From NCBI RefSeq assembly GCF_014692515.1, contig NZ_JACOIK010000010.1, positions 186,001-250,000 of the forward strand: a DNA stretch of 64,000 nucleotides. Reading direction: 5' to 3'. Below, in pieces: positions 1 to 10,177 of the stretch. Each line of letters starts with the position of its first letter. Position 1 is the first letter of the stretch. A program made the translations under genes and the position numbers. The notes beneath the pieces were generated by a model. The model worked only from the letters and a program-made list of their open reading frames with translations. It made no database searches and was not told the origin of the DNA. The DNA comes from Sphingobacterium micropteri (GTDB lineage Bacteria > Bacteroidota > Bacteroidia > Sphingobacteriales > Sphingobacteriaceae).

Positions 1-541
1 CCAATACACCTGTTACGGTGACTTGTTGTGTGTGATCAAATTTTAAGACTTTTCCAATAGGATTTTCCTTGTTGAAGTACTTTTTAGCAATACGTTCTGT
101 AATGACAATCCCATCGGGGCGTTGCAAAGCAGCGGTTATATCGCCAGCAACAAACGGGAAAGTGAATACCTCAAAGAAATTGGTATCGGCGTAGATAACG
201 GCTTTTTCTTCATATCGGTCATCGTTGTATTCGAAATAATGGGTTCGAGGCACGGTTATGCGTACGAAGTCCGCTACTTCGGATATTCTTTCTTTGAGTT
301 CAGGCGCTAAAGGAGAAGGGGAGACAGCAGCCTTAAAATTTTCTTGATCCAGCTTTGCTGTTATACGGTATAGCTGATCTGCATGCACGTGGAAGCTGTC
401 GTAACTGCGCTCATGCTGTACCCAAGATAATATGAGCATGCTCGCAGCGAGGCCGACAGCAAGACCCACAATGTTTAAGAAGGCAAAAGATCGTTGCCGT
501 ATTATATTTCGCCAAGCGATTCTTATATAATTTCGTATCAT
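1..541 (-). CDS. FtsX/MacB-type ABC transporter permease, partial (C-terminal part outside window)
   Basis: Reading leftward from the ATG at 541 gives MIRNYIRIAWRNII..., the same N-terminus as the four complete permeases to its right: a first membrane helix followed by the start of the MacB-type periplasmic core domain. About 180 residues are visible and the gene continues beyond the left edge. It is the fifth and last permease of the leftward export operon, 34 bases after the stop of the gene before it. It should form the membrane part of an ABC exporter with the ATPase encoded at 10178-10858. The family and the paralogy are clear. The substrate is unknown. Confidence 0.85.
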   Translation of the reverse strand, partial: MIRNYIRIAWRNIIRQRSFAFLNIVGLAVGLAASMLILSWVQHERSYDSFHVHADQLYRITAKLDQENFKAAVSPSPLAPELKERISEVADFVRITVPRTHYFEYNDDRYEEKAVIYADTNFFEVFTFPFVAGDITAALQRPDGIVITERIAKKYFNKENPIGKVLKFDHTQQVTVTGVL

Positions 542-575
542 CTTTTTAGTCTTAAGTATACATCGTCATACTATT

Positions 576-2930
576 TTACTCATCCCGTAACGAATCCACG
601 GGATTGGCACGTGCGGCTTTGATGGCTTGCGTACTGATAGTGAACAATGCGATTGCAATGGCTGCTCCTCCTGACCAGACAAATACCCACCATGAAATAG
701 CTATTCGGTAGGAAAAATCTTCCAACCAATTGTTCATCGCCCACCAAGCGATAGGCGATGCCAGAACGATAGCCATAAACACTAGTTTTATAAAATCTTT
801 GGATAGCATGCTGCTGATTCCCCAGACAGAAGCGCCGAGTACCTTTCGGATACCGATTTCCTTGATACGTGTCTCCGCGATATAAGAAGCAAGCCCGAAT
901 AGCCCTAAACAAGAAATGGCAATGGCCAATATGGAAAATACGAACGACAAGGACGCTATCTGCTGTTGATCGCGAAACTTTTTAGCATATTCTTCATCCA
1001 CGAAACTGTAGCTAAACGGATAGGCAGGATTAAACTTCTTAATAATGGTCTCCATCCTCTGTAAATTCTGTTGCATGGATTGGTGCTCGTTTGTGCGTAC
1101 AATCATATTGAGCATCCAATTTTTTGATGGAAAGATGGACATGGGGCCGACATCCCCATAAGGAGAATCGTTGATATAGTCTTTAAATACGCCTACAATG
1201 GTATAGGTGTCATCACCCCGTTTGAAATATTTTCCCACAGGGTCTTTCAGCCCCATGGTTTTGATGGCCGTTTCATTTAATAAAACTGAAGCACTATCGG
1301 CTGGTAATCTGGCGTAATCCAAATCACGGCCGTCGACGAGTGTCAAACCCACCGTTTTAATAAAATCGCTTTCTGCACGTCCCAATGCGAAGCTGGTGTT
1401 CTGCGTCTGTTCGGGGGTTGCGCCTTCCCAGGAAAAATTCCCGTTGGATACCGACGCATTTTTGGTAATGGACCATCCGGTACGTGTAACGCCTTTGACC
1501 GCACCGCTATTTAACAATTCGGCTTTAATAGCTTCATAGTTTTTGTTCATATCGCCTTCCACCGGTATTTCGATGAGCTGTGATGTATTGTAACCGGCAT
1601 TTCGTTCACTGGCATAATTGATTTGTAAACGGACAATTAAAGTTGCTATAATGAGCACAACGGCAATACTAAATTGAAAGATGACCAATACTTCCCGTAA
1701 ACTGAGATTATACCGACTTTTTTTTAGAAGTCCCTTTATAGTTTTAACAGGCTGGAAAGTGGAGAGTACAAATGCCGGATAGATGCCCGCTAGCAAACCG
1801 GTACAGAGCACTAAAACAAGCGTGGCCACCCAAATTAGCGGATTAGCTATCTCGAATGAAAGCGGTTTATCTAAGATTTGATTAAATAATGGGAGGGCGA
1901 TAAAAGCTAACCCTATGGCAATAGTACCGGCAATCAACGAGAGTAAGACAGATTCCGTTAGGAATTGACCTACCAGATTGCTTTTTCGTGCACCGACGAC
2001 CTTCCGCACACCGACTTCTTTCGCTCTTTTCTGACTTCGTGCTGTGCTAAGATTAATAAAATTGATACATGCAATACAGAGAATAAGTAAACCAATCCCG
2101 GCGACTAAACGTACTTGTTCAATCTTTCCACCCACAGGAACACCGTTCTCAAAACGGGAATACAAGTGCATGTTGGACATCGGGTAGAGAAATACCGAAT
2201 TGAATTTTAAATCGGAAGCATTGTTGCGGACAATAGGCTCTATTTTCTGGTTGAAGGATGTTATATCCGTTCCAGAACGCACCCGTATAAAAGTATAATA
2301 GGTATTGGTATTCCAATCCGTACCGTATGTTTTATCCTCTAAAGGAATCAAATAACTGAAATCAAAATCGGTATAGCTGGGCAAATCCTGCAGCACAGCA
2401 CTAACCTTATAAGGTTCTTCATTATCCAAGATTACGGTTTTCTCCAATGGATCTTCTTCCCCAAATAAGTTTTTTGCGAGCTGTGCCGTTAGCACAATAT
2501 TTTTGTGTCCGGCTAACGCCTGTTTGGTGTTACCGCTGACGATAGGGAAATCAAAAATTTGAAGAAAATCCGGGTCCACTTCATTGCCCTGGCTTTTAAG
2601 GCTTTTCTCCCCGTAGGTTAACAGATTGTTGGACGACCAGTACATGCGTGCCGCGTATTCTACTTCGGGATGCGCCTCTCTTAGTGCATTGGCGGCGGCG
2701 CCAGAAGTTATATCTTGGATACGAACTTCTTCATCTTTGTAACGGTTCCAAACTTTATAAATGTCGTTTTTGTTGTTATAGAAGTTATCATACCGGAATT
2801 GGTTTTGTACCCATAAGGCGATAAGCAGCACGGCTCCCATGCCAATGGCCAATCCGATGATGTTAATGGCGGAATAGCCTTTATTCTTTAAGAGGCCACG
2901 CCAAGCTATTTTTATATGATTTTTTATCAT
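576..2930 (-). CDS. FtsX/MacB-type ABC transporter permease (fourth in operon order)
   Basis: This 784-residue inner membrane protein has the duplicated layout of Bacteroidota FtsX-family permeases: helix 1 near residues 20-42, a periplasmic core of about 200 residues, three helices, then a second helix/core/three-helix unit. The cytoplasmic coupling segments read KRAKEVGVRKVVGA and RIKEIGIRKVLGAS, and the protein ends ANPVDSLRDE, a tail shared with its neighbours. It has no ATPase domain, so it must use the ATPase at 10178-10858. The two halves suggest that one polypeptide forms a full permease pair. It lies 11 bases after the previous permease. MacB-like exporters of this layout move peptides, lipids or lipoproteins across the periplasm with an adaptor and TolC. 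The substrate here is unknown. Confidence 0.9.
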   Translation of the reverse strand: MIKNHIKIAWRGLLKNKGYSAINIIGLAIGMGAVLLIALWVQNQFRYDNFYNNKNDIYKVWNRYKDEEVRIQDITSGAAANALREAHPEVEYAARMYWSSNNLLTYGEKSLKSQGNEVDPDFLQIFDFPIVSGNTKQALAGHKNIVLTAQLAKNLFGEEDPLEKTVILDNEEPYKVSAVLQDLPSYTDFDFSYLIPLEDKTYGTDWNTNTYYTFIRVRSGTDITSFNQKIEPIVRNNASDLKFNSVFLYPMSNMHLYSRFENGVPVGGKIEQVRLVAGIGLLILCIACINFINLSTARSQKRAKEVGVRKVVGARKSNLVGQFLTESVLLSLIAGTIAIGLAFIALPLFNQILDKPLSFEIANPLIWVATLVLVLCTGLLAGIYPAFVLSTFQPVKTIKGLLKKSRYNLSLREVLVIFQFSIAVVLIIATLIVRLQINYASERNAGYNTSQLIEIPVEGDMNKNYEAIKAELLNSGAVKGVTRTGWSITKNASVSNGNFSWEGATPEQTQNTSFALGRAESDFIKTVGLTLVDGRDLDYARLPADSASVLLNETAIKTMGLKDPVGKYFKRGDDTYTIVGVFKDYINDSPYGDVGPMSIFPSKNWMLNMIVRTNEHQSMQQNLQRMETIIKKFNPAYPFSYSFVDEEYAKKFRDQQQIASLSFVFSILAIAISCLGLFGLASYIAETRIKEIGIRKVLGASVWGISSMLSKDFIKLVFMAIVLASPIAWWAMNNWLEDFSYRIAISWWVFVWSGGAAIAIALFTISTQAIKAARANPVDSLRDE

Positions 2931-2941
2931 GGTTTTAGTGA

Positions 2942-5341
2942 TTAATCATCTCTTAAATTTTTAGCGCTATTTGTACGGGATACTTTTAGGACGTTGATAA
3001 ATATGGTACATGCGGCGATAATAAGGACGCTGGTTGCAGCTAGCGTAAACAACCATCCGTTCAACGAGATCCGATAAGCGAAATTTTGCAACCATATATC
3101 GGCGGCCCACCAGCCAAGCGGAACAGCGACCAAGACGGAAATGGTAATCAATCGCATAAAATCTTTACCAAGAAGGAAATTAAGATCGACTGTGTTAGCA
3201 CCTAATATTTTGCGGATACTAATTTCCTTTATACGTCGCCCGGTTAAAAATGCCGTAAGCGCAAACAATCCAATGACAGCGATAGCAACAGCTGTAAGTC
3301 CGAAGAAGAAGACGATACGTTGCAGACGGACATGATTTGCAAATAACTGTTGGAAATTTTCGTCTAAAAAGGCATACCGGATACCGAATCCAGGTTCTAT
3401 GCTTTTCCAAAGTTGCTCGATAGCGCTTATCTGTTTCCCGATGTCACCTCCCGTCAGTTTGACGAGTATTGCACCACCTGACTGGAACATGCAGGCATCA
3501 TTCCCGATGGTAAAAACGGTCGGTTGTATCTGCTGTTCTAGCCCAAGTACGTTAAAATCTTTTACGATACCTACTATTTCCATTGGGATACTATCACAAT
3601 CGGGATAGGTAATATAAGCCCCCCCTGCGTATTGAAGGCCTAGTTTCTTTGCTGCAGTTTCATTGATAATGGCCGAACGCGTATGTTGATCAGGGTGGCT
3701 ATCCGTGAATAGTCTGCCGTCGATCAAATTGATGTCCAGTGTTCCGAAATAATCTTTACTCACTTTGACCGATCCAAGGCGATGTAAATTACCCTTATAT
3801 TTGAAGTTCATCGTTGATGTGTCAGAAAATTGGTCACCAGGAACCTTGGTTGTTTTTGCTACTGCCTGTACACCGGTTATACTTAAAAGGTTGTTCCGGA
3901 CTTGTTCAAAATTGTCTTCTCTGGTCTTCATCATGAGGGCTTGTATGCGCAGGACCTGCTCTCCGGAAAATCCCTTGTCAAACTGCTGCATGTAATTTAA
4001 TTGGCGAGTGACAATAATAATCCCGATAATAAAGAAAGTAGCGACTGAAAACTGTATTACAATTAACCCGTTACGAAGGGCCTGTCCCTGCTTCCCTCTT
4101 GAATAATCTCCTTTCAATACCTTCGTCGTGTTATAACGTGCAAGAAAAACCGCGGGATATAGCCCGGAAATTATAGTTACAGCAATCAAACATAATAGAA
4201 CCTGTATAAGAAGACTCCATGAAAATGAAGGTCCAAAAAGATGCAATGGGATATGGAATTCCCGGTTAAAGTAAGGCAAAGCAATATGTAAAAGCAAAAA
4301 GGAAATATTTAGTGCGATAACACATTGTATGGCTATTTCGCCCATGAACTGCCAAAATAACCCCGCTTGGCTGGAGCCGAGTACTTTTTTTACACCGACT
4401 TCTTTAGCCCGTTTTAACGAGGAAGCGATAGACAGATTACTGAAATTGATAGCTCCCGCAAATAGCAGCAATGATGCCAGTACTAATAAAATCGAAATAT
4501 TCGCCATATTGCTGTTCCCATACTTCGGGAAGTTGTGGATGTCGTGTACGGCATCTACAAAAAGCTTCTCGCGGATTTCTGATTTTCGAAATTCTTCGTA
4601 CGTTATGTTTTTTTCTTTCATTAACCTGTCCGTATAGTAAATCCGGTCTATAGCAGATTCCACTTCTTCGCTGGATATGTGATTTTTGGTTTTAATGTAT
4701 GTATAGAATGACCAATTCTGCCAATGGTAATTGTCGGTTTCATAAGGAGACCGATACACGATTTGGATATTAAGATGTGTTGGTCCATGGGGATGCTCCA
4801 TAACAGCAGTTACCTCACGGTCGAAGGAGTTAAAAACTTTAACTGTCTTTCCAATAGGGCTTTCCTGCCCAAAAAGTTTGATGGCGATTTCTTCGCTGAT
4901 GACCATAGCATTCGGTTTTTGCAGTGGATTTACGCCATCGCCATCGATGATTTTATAGGGGAATACGCTAAAGAATAAAGAGTCGGCAGATATTACCCCG
5001 CTTTGCGATATCACTTTTTCTTCTACAGATAGCGGCATTTCAAAGCTTACATCTGTCGATATTTTTGTGGCGGTCTCGATCTGAGAAACATTTTCCCGGA
5101 GTAAAGCTGCCAGAGGTGCTTGGGTATTCGGAGAAATATCATCTTCTGTATCGCGGAGAGAAACCTTAAATACATTTTCAAGACCGGGATCCCAACGGTC
5201 ATAACTCAGTTCGTAATTAAGGTAAAGTAGGATGATCAAAAAACTGGTTAATCCTACAGATAGCCCAAGTATATTAATCACTGAGTACCCCTTGTTTTTC
5301 CATAGTGTACGGAAAGTGAATTTTATATAGTTCTTTATCAT
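2942..5341 (-). CDS. FtsX/MacB-type ABC transporter permease (third in operon order), divergent member
   Basis: A 799-residue protein of the same duplicated FtsX layout (start MIKNYIKFTFRTLWKNKGYS, then helix, periplasmic core, three helices, repeated). It is the most divergent of the array. Its coupling segments are KRAKEVGVKKVLGSS and RIKEISIRKILGAN, and its tail is NSAKNLRDD instead of NPVDSLRDE. It sits 11 bases from the genes on both sides and is clearly in the same transcript. The divergence suggests a different cargo or a heteromeric partner role (inference). The family is certain and the function is not known. Confidence 0.9.
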   Translation of the reverse strand: MIKNYIKFTFRTLWKNKGYSVINILGLSVGLTSFLIILLYLNYELSYDRWDPGLENVFKVSLRDTEDDISPNTQAPLAALLRENVSQIETATKISTDVSFEMPLSVEEKVISQSGVISADSLFFSVFPYKIIDGDGVNPLQKPNAMVISEEIAIKLFGQESPIGKTVKVFNSFDREVTAVMEHPHGPTHLNIQIVYRSPYETDNYHWQNWSFYTYIKTKNHISSEEVESAIDRIYYTDRLMKEKNITYEEFRKSEIREKLFVDAVHDIHNFPKYGNSNMANISILLVLASLLLFAGAINFSNLSIASSLKRAKEVGVKKVLGSSQAGLFWQFMGEIAIQCVIALNISFLLLHIALPYFNREFHIPLHLFGPSFSWSLLIQVLLCLIAVTIISGLYPAVFLARYNTTKVLKGDYSRGKQGQALRNGLIVIQFSVATFFIIGIIIVTRQLNYMQQFDKGFSGEQVLRIQALMMKTREDNFEQVRNNLLSITGVQAVAKTTKVPGDQFSDTSTMNFKYKGNLHRLGSVKVSKDYFGTLDINLIDGRLFTDSHPDQHTRSAIINETAAKKLGLQYAGGAYITYPDCDSIPMEIVGIVKDFNVLGLEQQIQPTVFTIGNDACMFQSGGAILVKLTGGDIGKQISAIEQLWKSIEPGFGIRYAFLDENFQQLFANHVRLQRIVFFFGLTAVAIAVIGLFALTAFLTGRRIKEISIRKILGANTVDLNFLLGKDFMRLITISVLVAVPLGWWAADIWLQNFAYRISLNGWLFTLAATSVLIIAACTIFINVLKVSRTNSAKNLRDD

Positions 5342-5352
5342 AATTTTATTTT

Positions 5353-7734
5353 TTACTCATCCCGTAAACTATTCACTGGGTTAGTCCTCGCGGCCTTAAC
5401 GGCTAATGTACTGACCGTAAATAAGGCGATTAAAATAGCCAACACGCCCGCAAAGAAAAATGTCCACCATTGTATGTCTATCCGATAAACAAAATCCTGC
5501 AACCATCGATTCATAATCCACCAGGCAATAGGAGAGGCAATGATGATGGCCAGAACGACCAATTTTAAGAAGTCCTTCGACAGCATCGTGGCGATCGCGG
5601 CGACCGAAGCACCCAATACTTTTCGAATGCCAATTTCCTTTTGCCGCTGTATTGTAGCAAAGGAAACCAACCCGAACAATCCCAAGCAAGCAATAAAAAT
5701 GGCCAATCCCGAAAATAACGCAGTTAATGTCGCGGTACGTTTTTGTTGTTTAAATTTCAGCGCATATGCTTCGTCGGCGAAATGGATGTCTACCGGATAA
5801 TCCGGATTGTATTTTTTTAATATCGCTTGGAGCTGATCCATATTGGAAAGTAAACTGTTTGCCGTATTTAACCGGATATGTATATAGCTAAAGTAACTGG
5901 CGGGGCCTTTTACCATCATCGGCTCAATATCTTGATACGGTGATTGCAGTATAAAGTCTTCTATTACCCCGACAACATGCCAAGTTGTTTCGTATTCCGT
6001 TCCTTGAGCCTCTATAATTTGTGTGCCCAACGGATTTATAAGCCGCATACGTTCCACGGCCTTCTGGTTCAGTAATACGGCATTGGAATCCGATGGATGC
6101 GTATAAACATCAATATCTCTTCCCTTTACCAGTTTGATGCCCATCGTTTGCCCAAAATCCGTATCGGTACTCATAATATTGAACGTCACATCGAAATCTT
6201 CCGGTTGCGCATTGGGCCAGGAATACCCCCAACTGTTACTTGTATAGCCGGTAATACGGCCTAATGATTTTGTCACACTGCTGGCAACGCCGTGCTGTAC
6301 CAGCTCGTTGCGTATTATTGTATAGTTCTTTCTTAAATCACCTTCCAGAGCTACGTAAACCAAGTTATTTTGATCATAACCGTTATCGCGGTTCTGTGCA
6401 TGACGTATTTGTTGGCTGATAATAATGGTGCAAATGCCTAAACAGATGGAAATGGTAAACTGTAATGTTACCAATACTTTCCGCGGTCTGAAATTTCCCT
6501 TGGCCGACACCAGATTACCCTTTAGGGTTCTGATGGGTTCGAAAGCAGATAGTACAAAAGCAGGATATATACCCGCACCGAGGGTAGCGATAACGATGAC
6601 GGCTACGAGAAGTCCCCAAAAAACAATAGGTTGGTCACTGATACGGATATCGCCGTTGATAAGGGTGTTGAAAAAAGGTAATCCTACCGCTGTAAGTAAC
6701 AGTGCTATGCTACCCGCTAAGAGTGTTATCAGAAAGGATTCCAGTAGGAACTGCTGGATAAGCGTTTTCTTCGGTGCACCGACGACTTTTCGTACGCCGA
6801 CCTCTTTTGCTCGTCTTTCGGCCCCTGCGGTGCTGAGATTGATGAAATTAATACATGCGATGAGGAGGATGAATAACCCGATCAAAGCGAACATGCGTAA
6901 GGTGATGATCGTGCCCGCCACCATTTTCCCATTCTCCGATTTATTATACAGATGCCAACGGTTTGCCGGATAGAGATAAATACTCGCTTTTACTTGATTG
7001 TTGGTGTGATTCTTGACAAGATTAGCGATATTTTGATTGGTGGAAGATAGCGAAACTCCCTCTTTCAATAGGGCATATGTCTCGTGATTATAGTTTGTCC
7101 AATTGTCGTTAACTATCCAGCCCGTGATCTTCAACAGATCCCATGAACAGAAAAATTCATTTCCCCGGAATATAGAATTATAAGGAATATCCTGAATAAC
7201 ACCTTGGACGGCCATGGAAGCTAAGGTGTCTATTTTTACTATTCTTCCTATTACATCGGTATGCCCGAACATCTTTTTTGCCAACGATTCCGTTATTATA
7301 ATTGCATCTGGTTTTAGGAGAGCATTCTCCGGATTGCCTGCTAAAAAAGAAAAATCAAATATGGTGAAAAATCCAGGATCACTGACTATACCGGAGGCTT
7401 TAAAGCGTTTTTCATCGTTATGGAGAAGATGGTCGACCGTAGCCGTTCTAACGACTTCTTCGATCTCCGGATGTTCCTGTTTGAGGATTGGGCCTAACAC
7501 CGCGGGTGTACCTCCCCAAGTATGGGATTTTCCCTCAAATGTATCGCGAGTGTATACTTGAGATATGCGATCCGTTTTCGAATAAAAGCGATCATATTGT
7601 ACTTCCGAGCTGATCCATAAGCCTATAATGAGCGATATGCTCATACCCAATGCTAACCCGAGAATATTGATGGTTGAATTTCCCTTGTTTTTCAATAGGT
7701 TTCTCCAGGCAATTTTGAAATGATTCTTTATCAT
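5353..7734 (-). CDS. FtsX/MacB-type ABC transporter permease (second in operon order)
   Basis: A 793-residue permease with two MacB-core/FtsX units. The first coupling segment is RRAKEVGVRKVVGAPKK and the second RQKEIGIRKVLGASVAA. The C-terminus is TNPVNSLRDE. It starts MIKNHFKIAWRNLLKNKGNS, nearly the same opening as the gene at 576-2930, so the array grew by tandem duplication. It has no nucleotide-binding domain. It lies 22 bases downstream of the first permease and 11 bases upstream of the third. Predicted to act in the inner membrane with the shared ATPase, adaptor and TolC-like channel. Substrate not predictable. Confidence 0.9.
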   Translation of the reverse strand: MIKNHFKIAWRNLLKNKGNSTINILGLALGMSISLIIGLWISSEVQYDRFYSKTDRISQVYTRDTFEGKSHTWGGTPAVLGPILKQEHPEIEEVVRTATVDHLLHNDEKRFKASGIVSDPGFFTIFDFSFLAGNPENALLKPDAIIITESLAKKMFGHTDVIGRIVKIDTLASMAVQGVIQDIPYNSIFRGNEFFCSWDLLKITGWIVNDNWTNYNHETYALLKEGVSLSSTNQNIANLVKNHTNNQVKASIYLYPANRWHLYNKSENGKMVAGTIITLRMFALIGLFILLIACINFINLSTAGAERRAKEVGVRKVVGAPKKTLIQQFLLESFLITLLAGSIALLLTAVGLPFFNTLINGDIRISDQPIVFWGLLVAVIVIATLGAGIYPAFVLSAFEPIRTLKGNLVSAKGNFRPRKVLVTLQFTISICLGICTIIISQQIRHAQNRDNGYDQNNLVYVALEGDLRKNYTIIRNELVQHGVASSVTKSLGRITGYTSNSWGYSWPNAQPEDFDVTFNIMSTDTDFGQTMGIKLVKGRDIDVYTHPSDSNAVLLNQKAVERMRLINPLGTQIIEAQGTEYETTWHVVGVIEDFILQSPYQDIEPMMVKGPASYFSYIHIRLNTANSLLSNMDQLQAILKKYNPDYPVDIHFADEAYALKFKQQKRTATLTALFSGLAIFIACLGLFGLVSFATIQRQKEIGIRKVLGASVAAIATMLSKDFLKLVVLAIIIASPIAWWIMNRWLQDFVYRIDIQWWTFFFAGVLAILIALFTVSTLAVKAARTNPVNSLRDE

Positions 7735-7756
7735 GATTTATATTTTCAGACCCCAA

Positions 7757-10165
7757 TTATTCATCCCTTAAACTATCTACCGGATTTGTTCGTGCGGCTT
7801 TCCAAGCCTGATAACTGACCGATAGCAATGCAATAATCACGGTTACGATACCTGCTGATAATAGCATCCACCACCGTATATCTATGCGGTAGGCAAAGTC
7901 CTCCAGCCATTTATTCATTGTCCACCAGCCTAGAGGTGTCGCAATTATGATGGCAATCACAATAAGTTTGATATAGTCTTTGGAAAGCAGCATGATAATC
8001 CTTGCAATACTCGAACCTAGAACTTTACGTATACCGATTTCCTTGGTGCGTTGAAACGCCGTTAATGTTACCAAACCAATAAGTCCTAGACAGCTCAGAA
8101 TGATTGTGACTATCGTGGAGAGGTTAATTATTTTTGCCTGACGCATATCAGACTCGTAGATACTTGCTAGTTTTTCGTCGTAGAATTTATAGTCGAACGG
8201 TGTATTTGGATAGACGGTTTTCCACTCTTTTCCCATTGTCGTCAAGGCCTTCTGCCATTGGGAGGGGTGATCTGGTAACTTGATGTTAAACGCCTCTAGA
8301 CGTCTTGAATTGGCATCAATCTCTAATGCCATGGCGGCCTTTTCAGCACGCAGGGTATGCGTATGAAAGTCCTTAAAGACTCCTTGAATGCGTACATCGT
8401 CTTGGCGGGGCCCTTTCACGATCTGACCGATTGCAGATTCATTGGTTTTGAACCCAGACTTGATACGTGCACTTTCATTTAAAAAAATGCTACCGATACT
8501 GTCTGACAGTTGTGGTGCCCGGCCCGCCAAGGTCTCTATGTTGTACAGATCAAAATAATTTGCATCGGTCGATTTAAACATCAACTGCACATGCGTTTCA
8601 CCGGTATCGGACGGTATAGTGATGCTCATGCCGAAGGTACGATCGCTTATCGGTGGGCTACCTAAGGATATCTTTTCAAATTCGGGATACTGTTCTAATG
8701 CGCGCTTATATAGCAAGGGGTCGGTTTTCGTATCGTGCTTAGCCTTATAAGGAAGCCCGAGCGTGACAATAGCATGCTTGTCGAAGCCGAGATCGGTATT
8801 CATCATGTAGTTGATTTGTGCGGAAACGATGAATGTCCCGATGACAAAAACCTGTGCGATGACAAACTGGAATACGATAAGTGTTTTGCGGAGGGATATA
8901 TTACCAAAAGATAATTTTCCAATACCTTGAACTTTAATCGTGTCTACGACATTGACTTTGTTGCTTAGGTAGGCAGGATAAAGCCCCGCCAACAATGTCA
9001 ACACACCGATTAGTATGATTAAGAACAAGGAAATGGCCTGCCAATCGTTATAATCCTGGATGTTTGGAGGTAAAAACTCTTTAAATTGCCATTCAAAATA
9101 GTGTACCAATGGCAATGACAATAATAAGGCTATCAAACAGATAAACAATGTTTCCCACAAGAATGTGGCAGTCAGTCGAAATCCTTTTTCGCCCAGTGTC
9201 TTGCGAATGCCTATTTCCTTTGCCTGAAAGGGAACCTGGGCGGTGCTTAAGTTGATATAATTGATACATGCCAATAATAGGAGGAAGATGCCTACGCCAA
9301 TAAGTCCGTAGACAATTTCTTTCTTGACCACGTAACTGCCAAACCCTGGAGTGAAGTGTTTTTCGGTTAACGGAAGTAAACCGTAGGAAGTCTTAAAATT
9401 GTACGTTGCGAAAGCCTCTTTTCCTTCTTCACTATTCTTGACGTTAATATTATCCAAGAAGATATCTTTATGCTGTAGAGGAAGATTAATGAAAACCTGA
9501 TGTGCACTATTCCGCTCAAGCCAGCCTCTACCTTTTTGCTTATCCTGAGGAATGAACATAAATTCTTTTCCTGTGAAACTACTTGGTTTATCCAAGTCGG
9601 CAACAATTCCTGTTACGGTAAACAGTATGGTGTCATATTTTAATGTTTTTCCTAGAATATCATCTAACGGGGTATTCGCGAAATATTGTTTCGCTCGGGA
9701 TTGGGTAAGGACTACCTGATTGGGTTGCGAAATTGCTGTTTTGGGATTGCCGGCTATCCATTGATAAGGTACCATATCGAAATAGGCGGTTACGGTATGG
9801 TTAATTGCGGTAGGCTCTTCAAAGATTAGGGGAGCCTGATGATTTTTATCAACCATAACCTCTTGAAACCCGCCTTCATAAATCGGGACTATTTGTGCCA
9901 GATGACCAAAGGTCTCTACAGCATAAGGGTATAGTGACAGAGGAACACCACCGAAGCTGCTTTCCTTGCCTTCTGCCAGCGTATGGGAAACCACCTGATA
10001 GATATTTTCTTTATCGGGATGCGATTTATCAAAACTAAATTCATAATGGACAATACGGAAGATGATCCAGCAGGCGCTGATACCAATCGCCAACCCTAGA
10101 ATATTTAAGGCTGTAAAGAGGCGATTACGCCATAACTTCCGAAAGGTTAGCTTAACTCCAATCAT
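7757..10165 (-). CDS. FtsX/MacB-type ABC transporter permease (first in operon order)
   Basis: An 802-residue permease directly behind the ATPase gene (12-base gap). It has the same two-unit structure as the others. The first coupling segment is PFQAKEIGIRKTLGEKG, the second RTKEIGIRKVLGSSIAR, and the tail is TNPVDSLRDE. The N-terminus (MIGVKLTFRKLWRNRLFTAL) differs from the MIKN... start of the others, so this copy is probably older or separately derived. It is the most likely cognate partner of the neighbouring ATPase. Family assignment is firm; substrate unknown. Confidence 0.9.
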   Translation of the reverse strand: MIGVKLTFRKLWRNRLFTALNILGLAIGISACWIIFRIVHYEFSFDKSHPDKENIYQVVSHTLAEGKESSFGGVPLSLYPYAVETFGHLAQIVPIYEGGFQEVMVDKNHQAPLIFEEPTAINHTVTAYFDMVPYQWIAGNPKTAISQPNQVVLTQSRAKQYFANTPLDDILGKTLKYDTILFTVTGIVADLDKPSSFTGKEFMFIPQDKQKGRGWLERNSAHQVFINLPLQHKDIFLDNINVKNSEEGKEAFATYNFKTSYGLLPLTEKHFTPGFGSYVVKKEIVYGLIGVGIFLLLLACINYINLSTAQVPFQAKEIGIRKTLGEKGFRLTATFLWETLFICLIALLLSLPLVHYFEWQFKEFLPPNIQDYNDWQAISLFLIILIGVLTLLAGLYPAYLSNKVNVVDTIKVQGIGKLSFGNISLRKTLIVFQFVIAQVFVIGTFIVSAQINYMMNTDLGFDKHAIVTLGLPYKAKHDTKTDPLLYKRALEQYPEFEKISLGSPPISDRTFGMSITIPSDTGETHVQLMFKSTDANYFDLYNIETLAGRAPQLSDSIGSIFLNESARIKSGFKTNESAIGQIVKGPRQDDVRIQGVFKDFHTHTLRAEKAAMALEIDANSRRLEAFNIKLPDHPSQWQKALTTMGKEWKTVYPNTPFDYKFYDEKLASIYESDMRQAKIINLSTIVTIILSCLGLIGLVTLTAFQRTKEIGIRKVLGSSIARIIMLLSKDYIKLIVIAIIIATPLGWWTMNKWLEDFAYRIDIRWWMLLSAGIVTVIIALLSVSYQAWKAARTNPVDSLRDE

Positions 10166-10177
10166 GTTTTGTTATTT

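Noticed and set aside
6425..6973. 182-codon open frame on the plus strand
   Set aside because: It lies entirely antisense to the permease gene at 5353-7734, which has clear FtsX motifs, and the antisense protein has no recognisable features.
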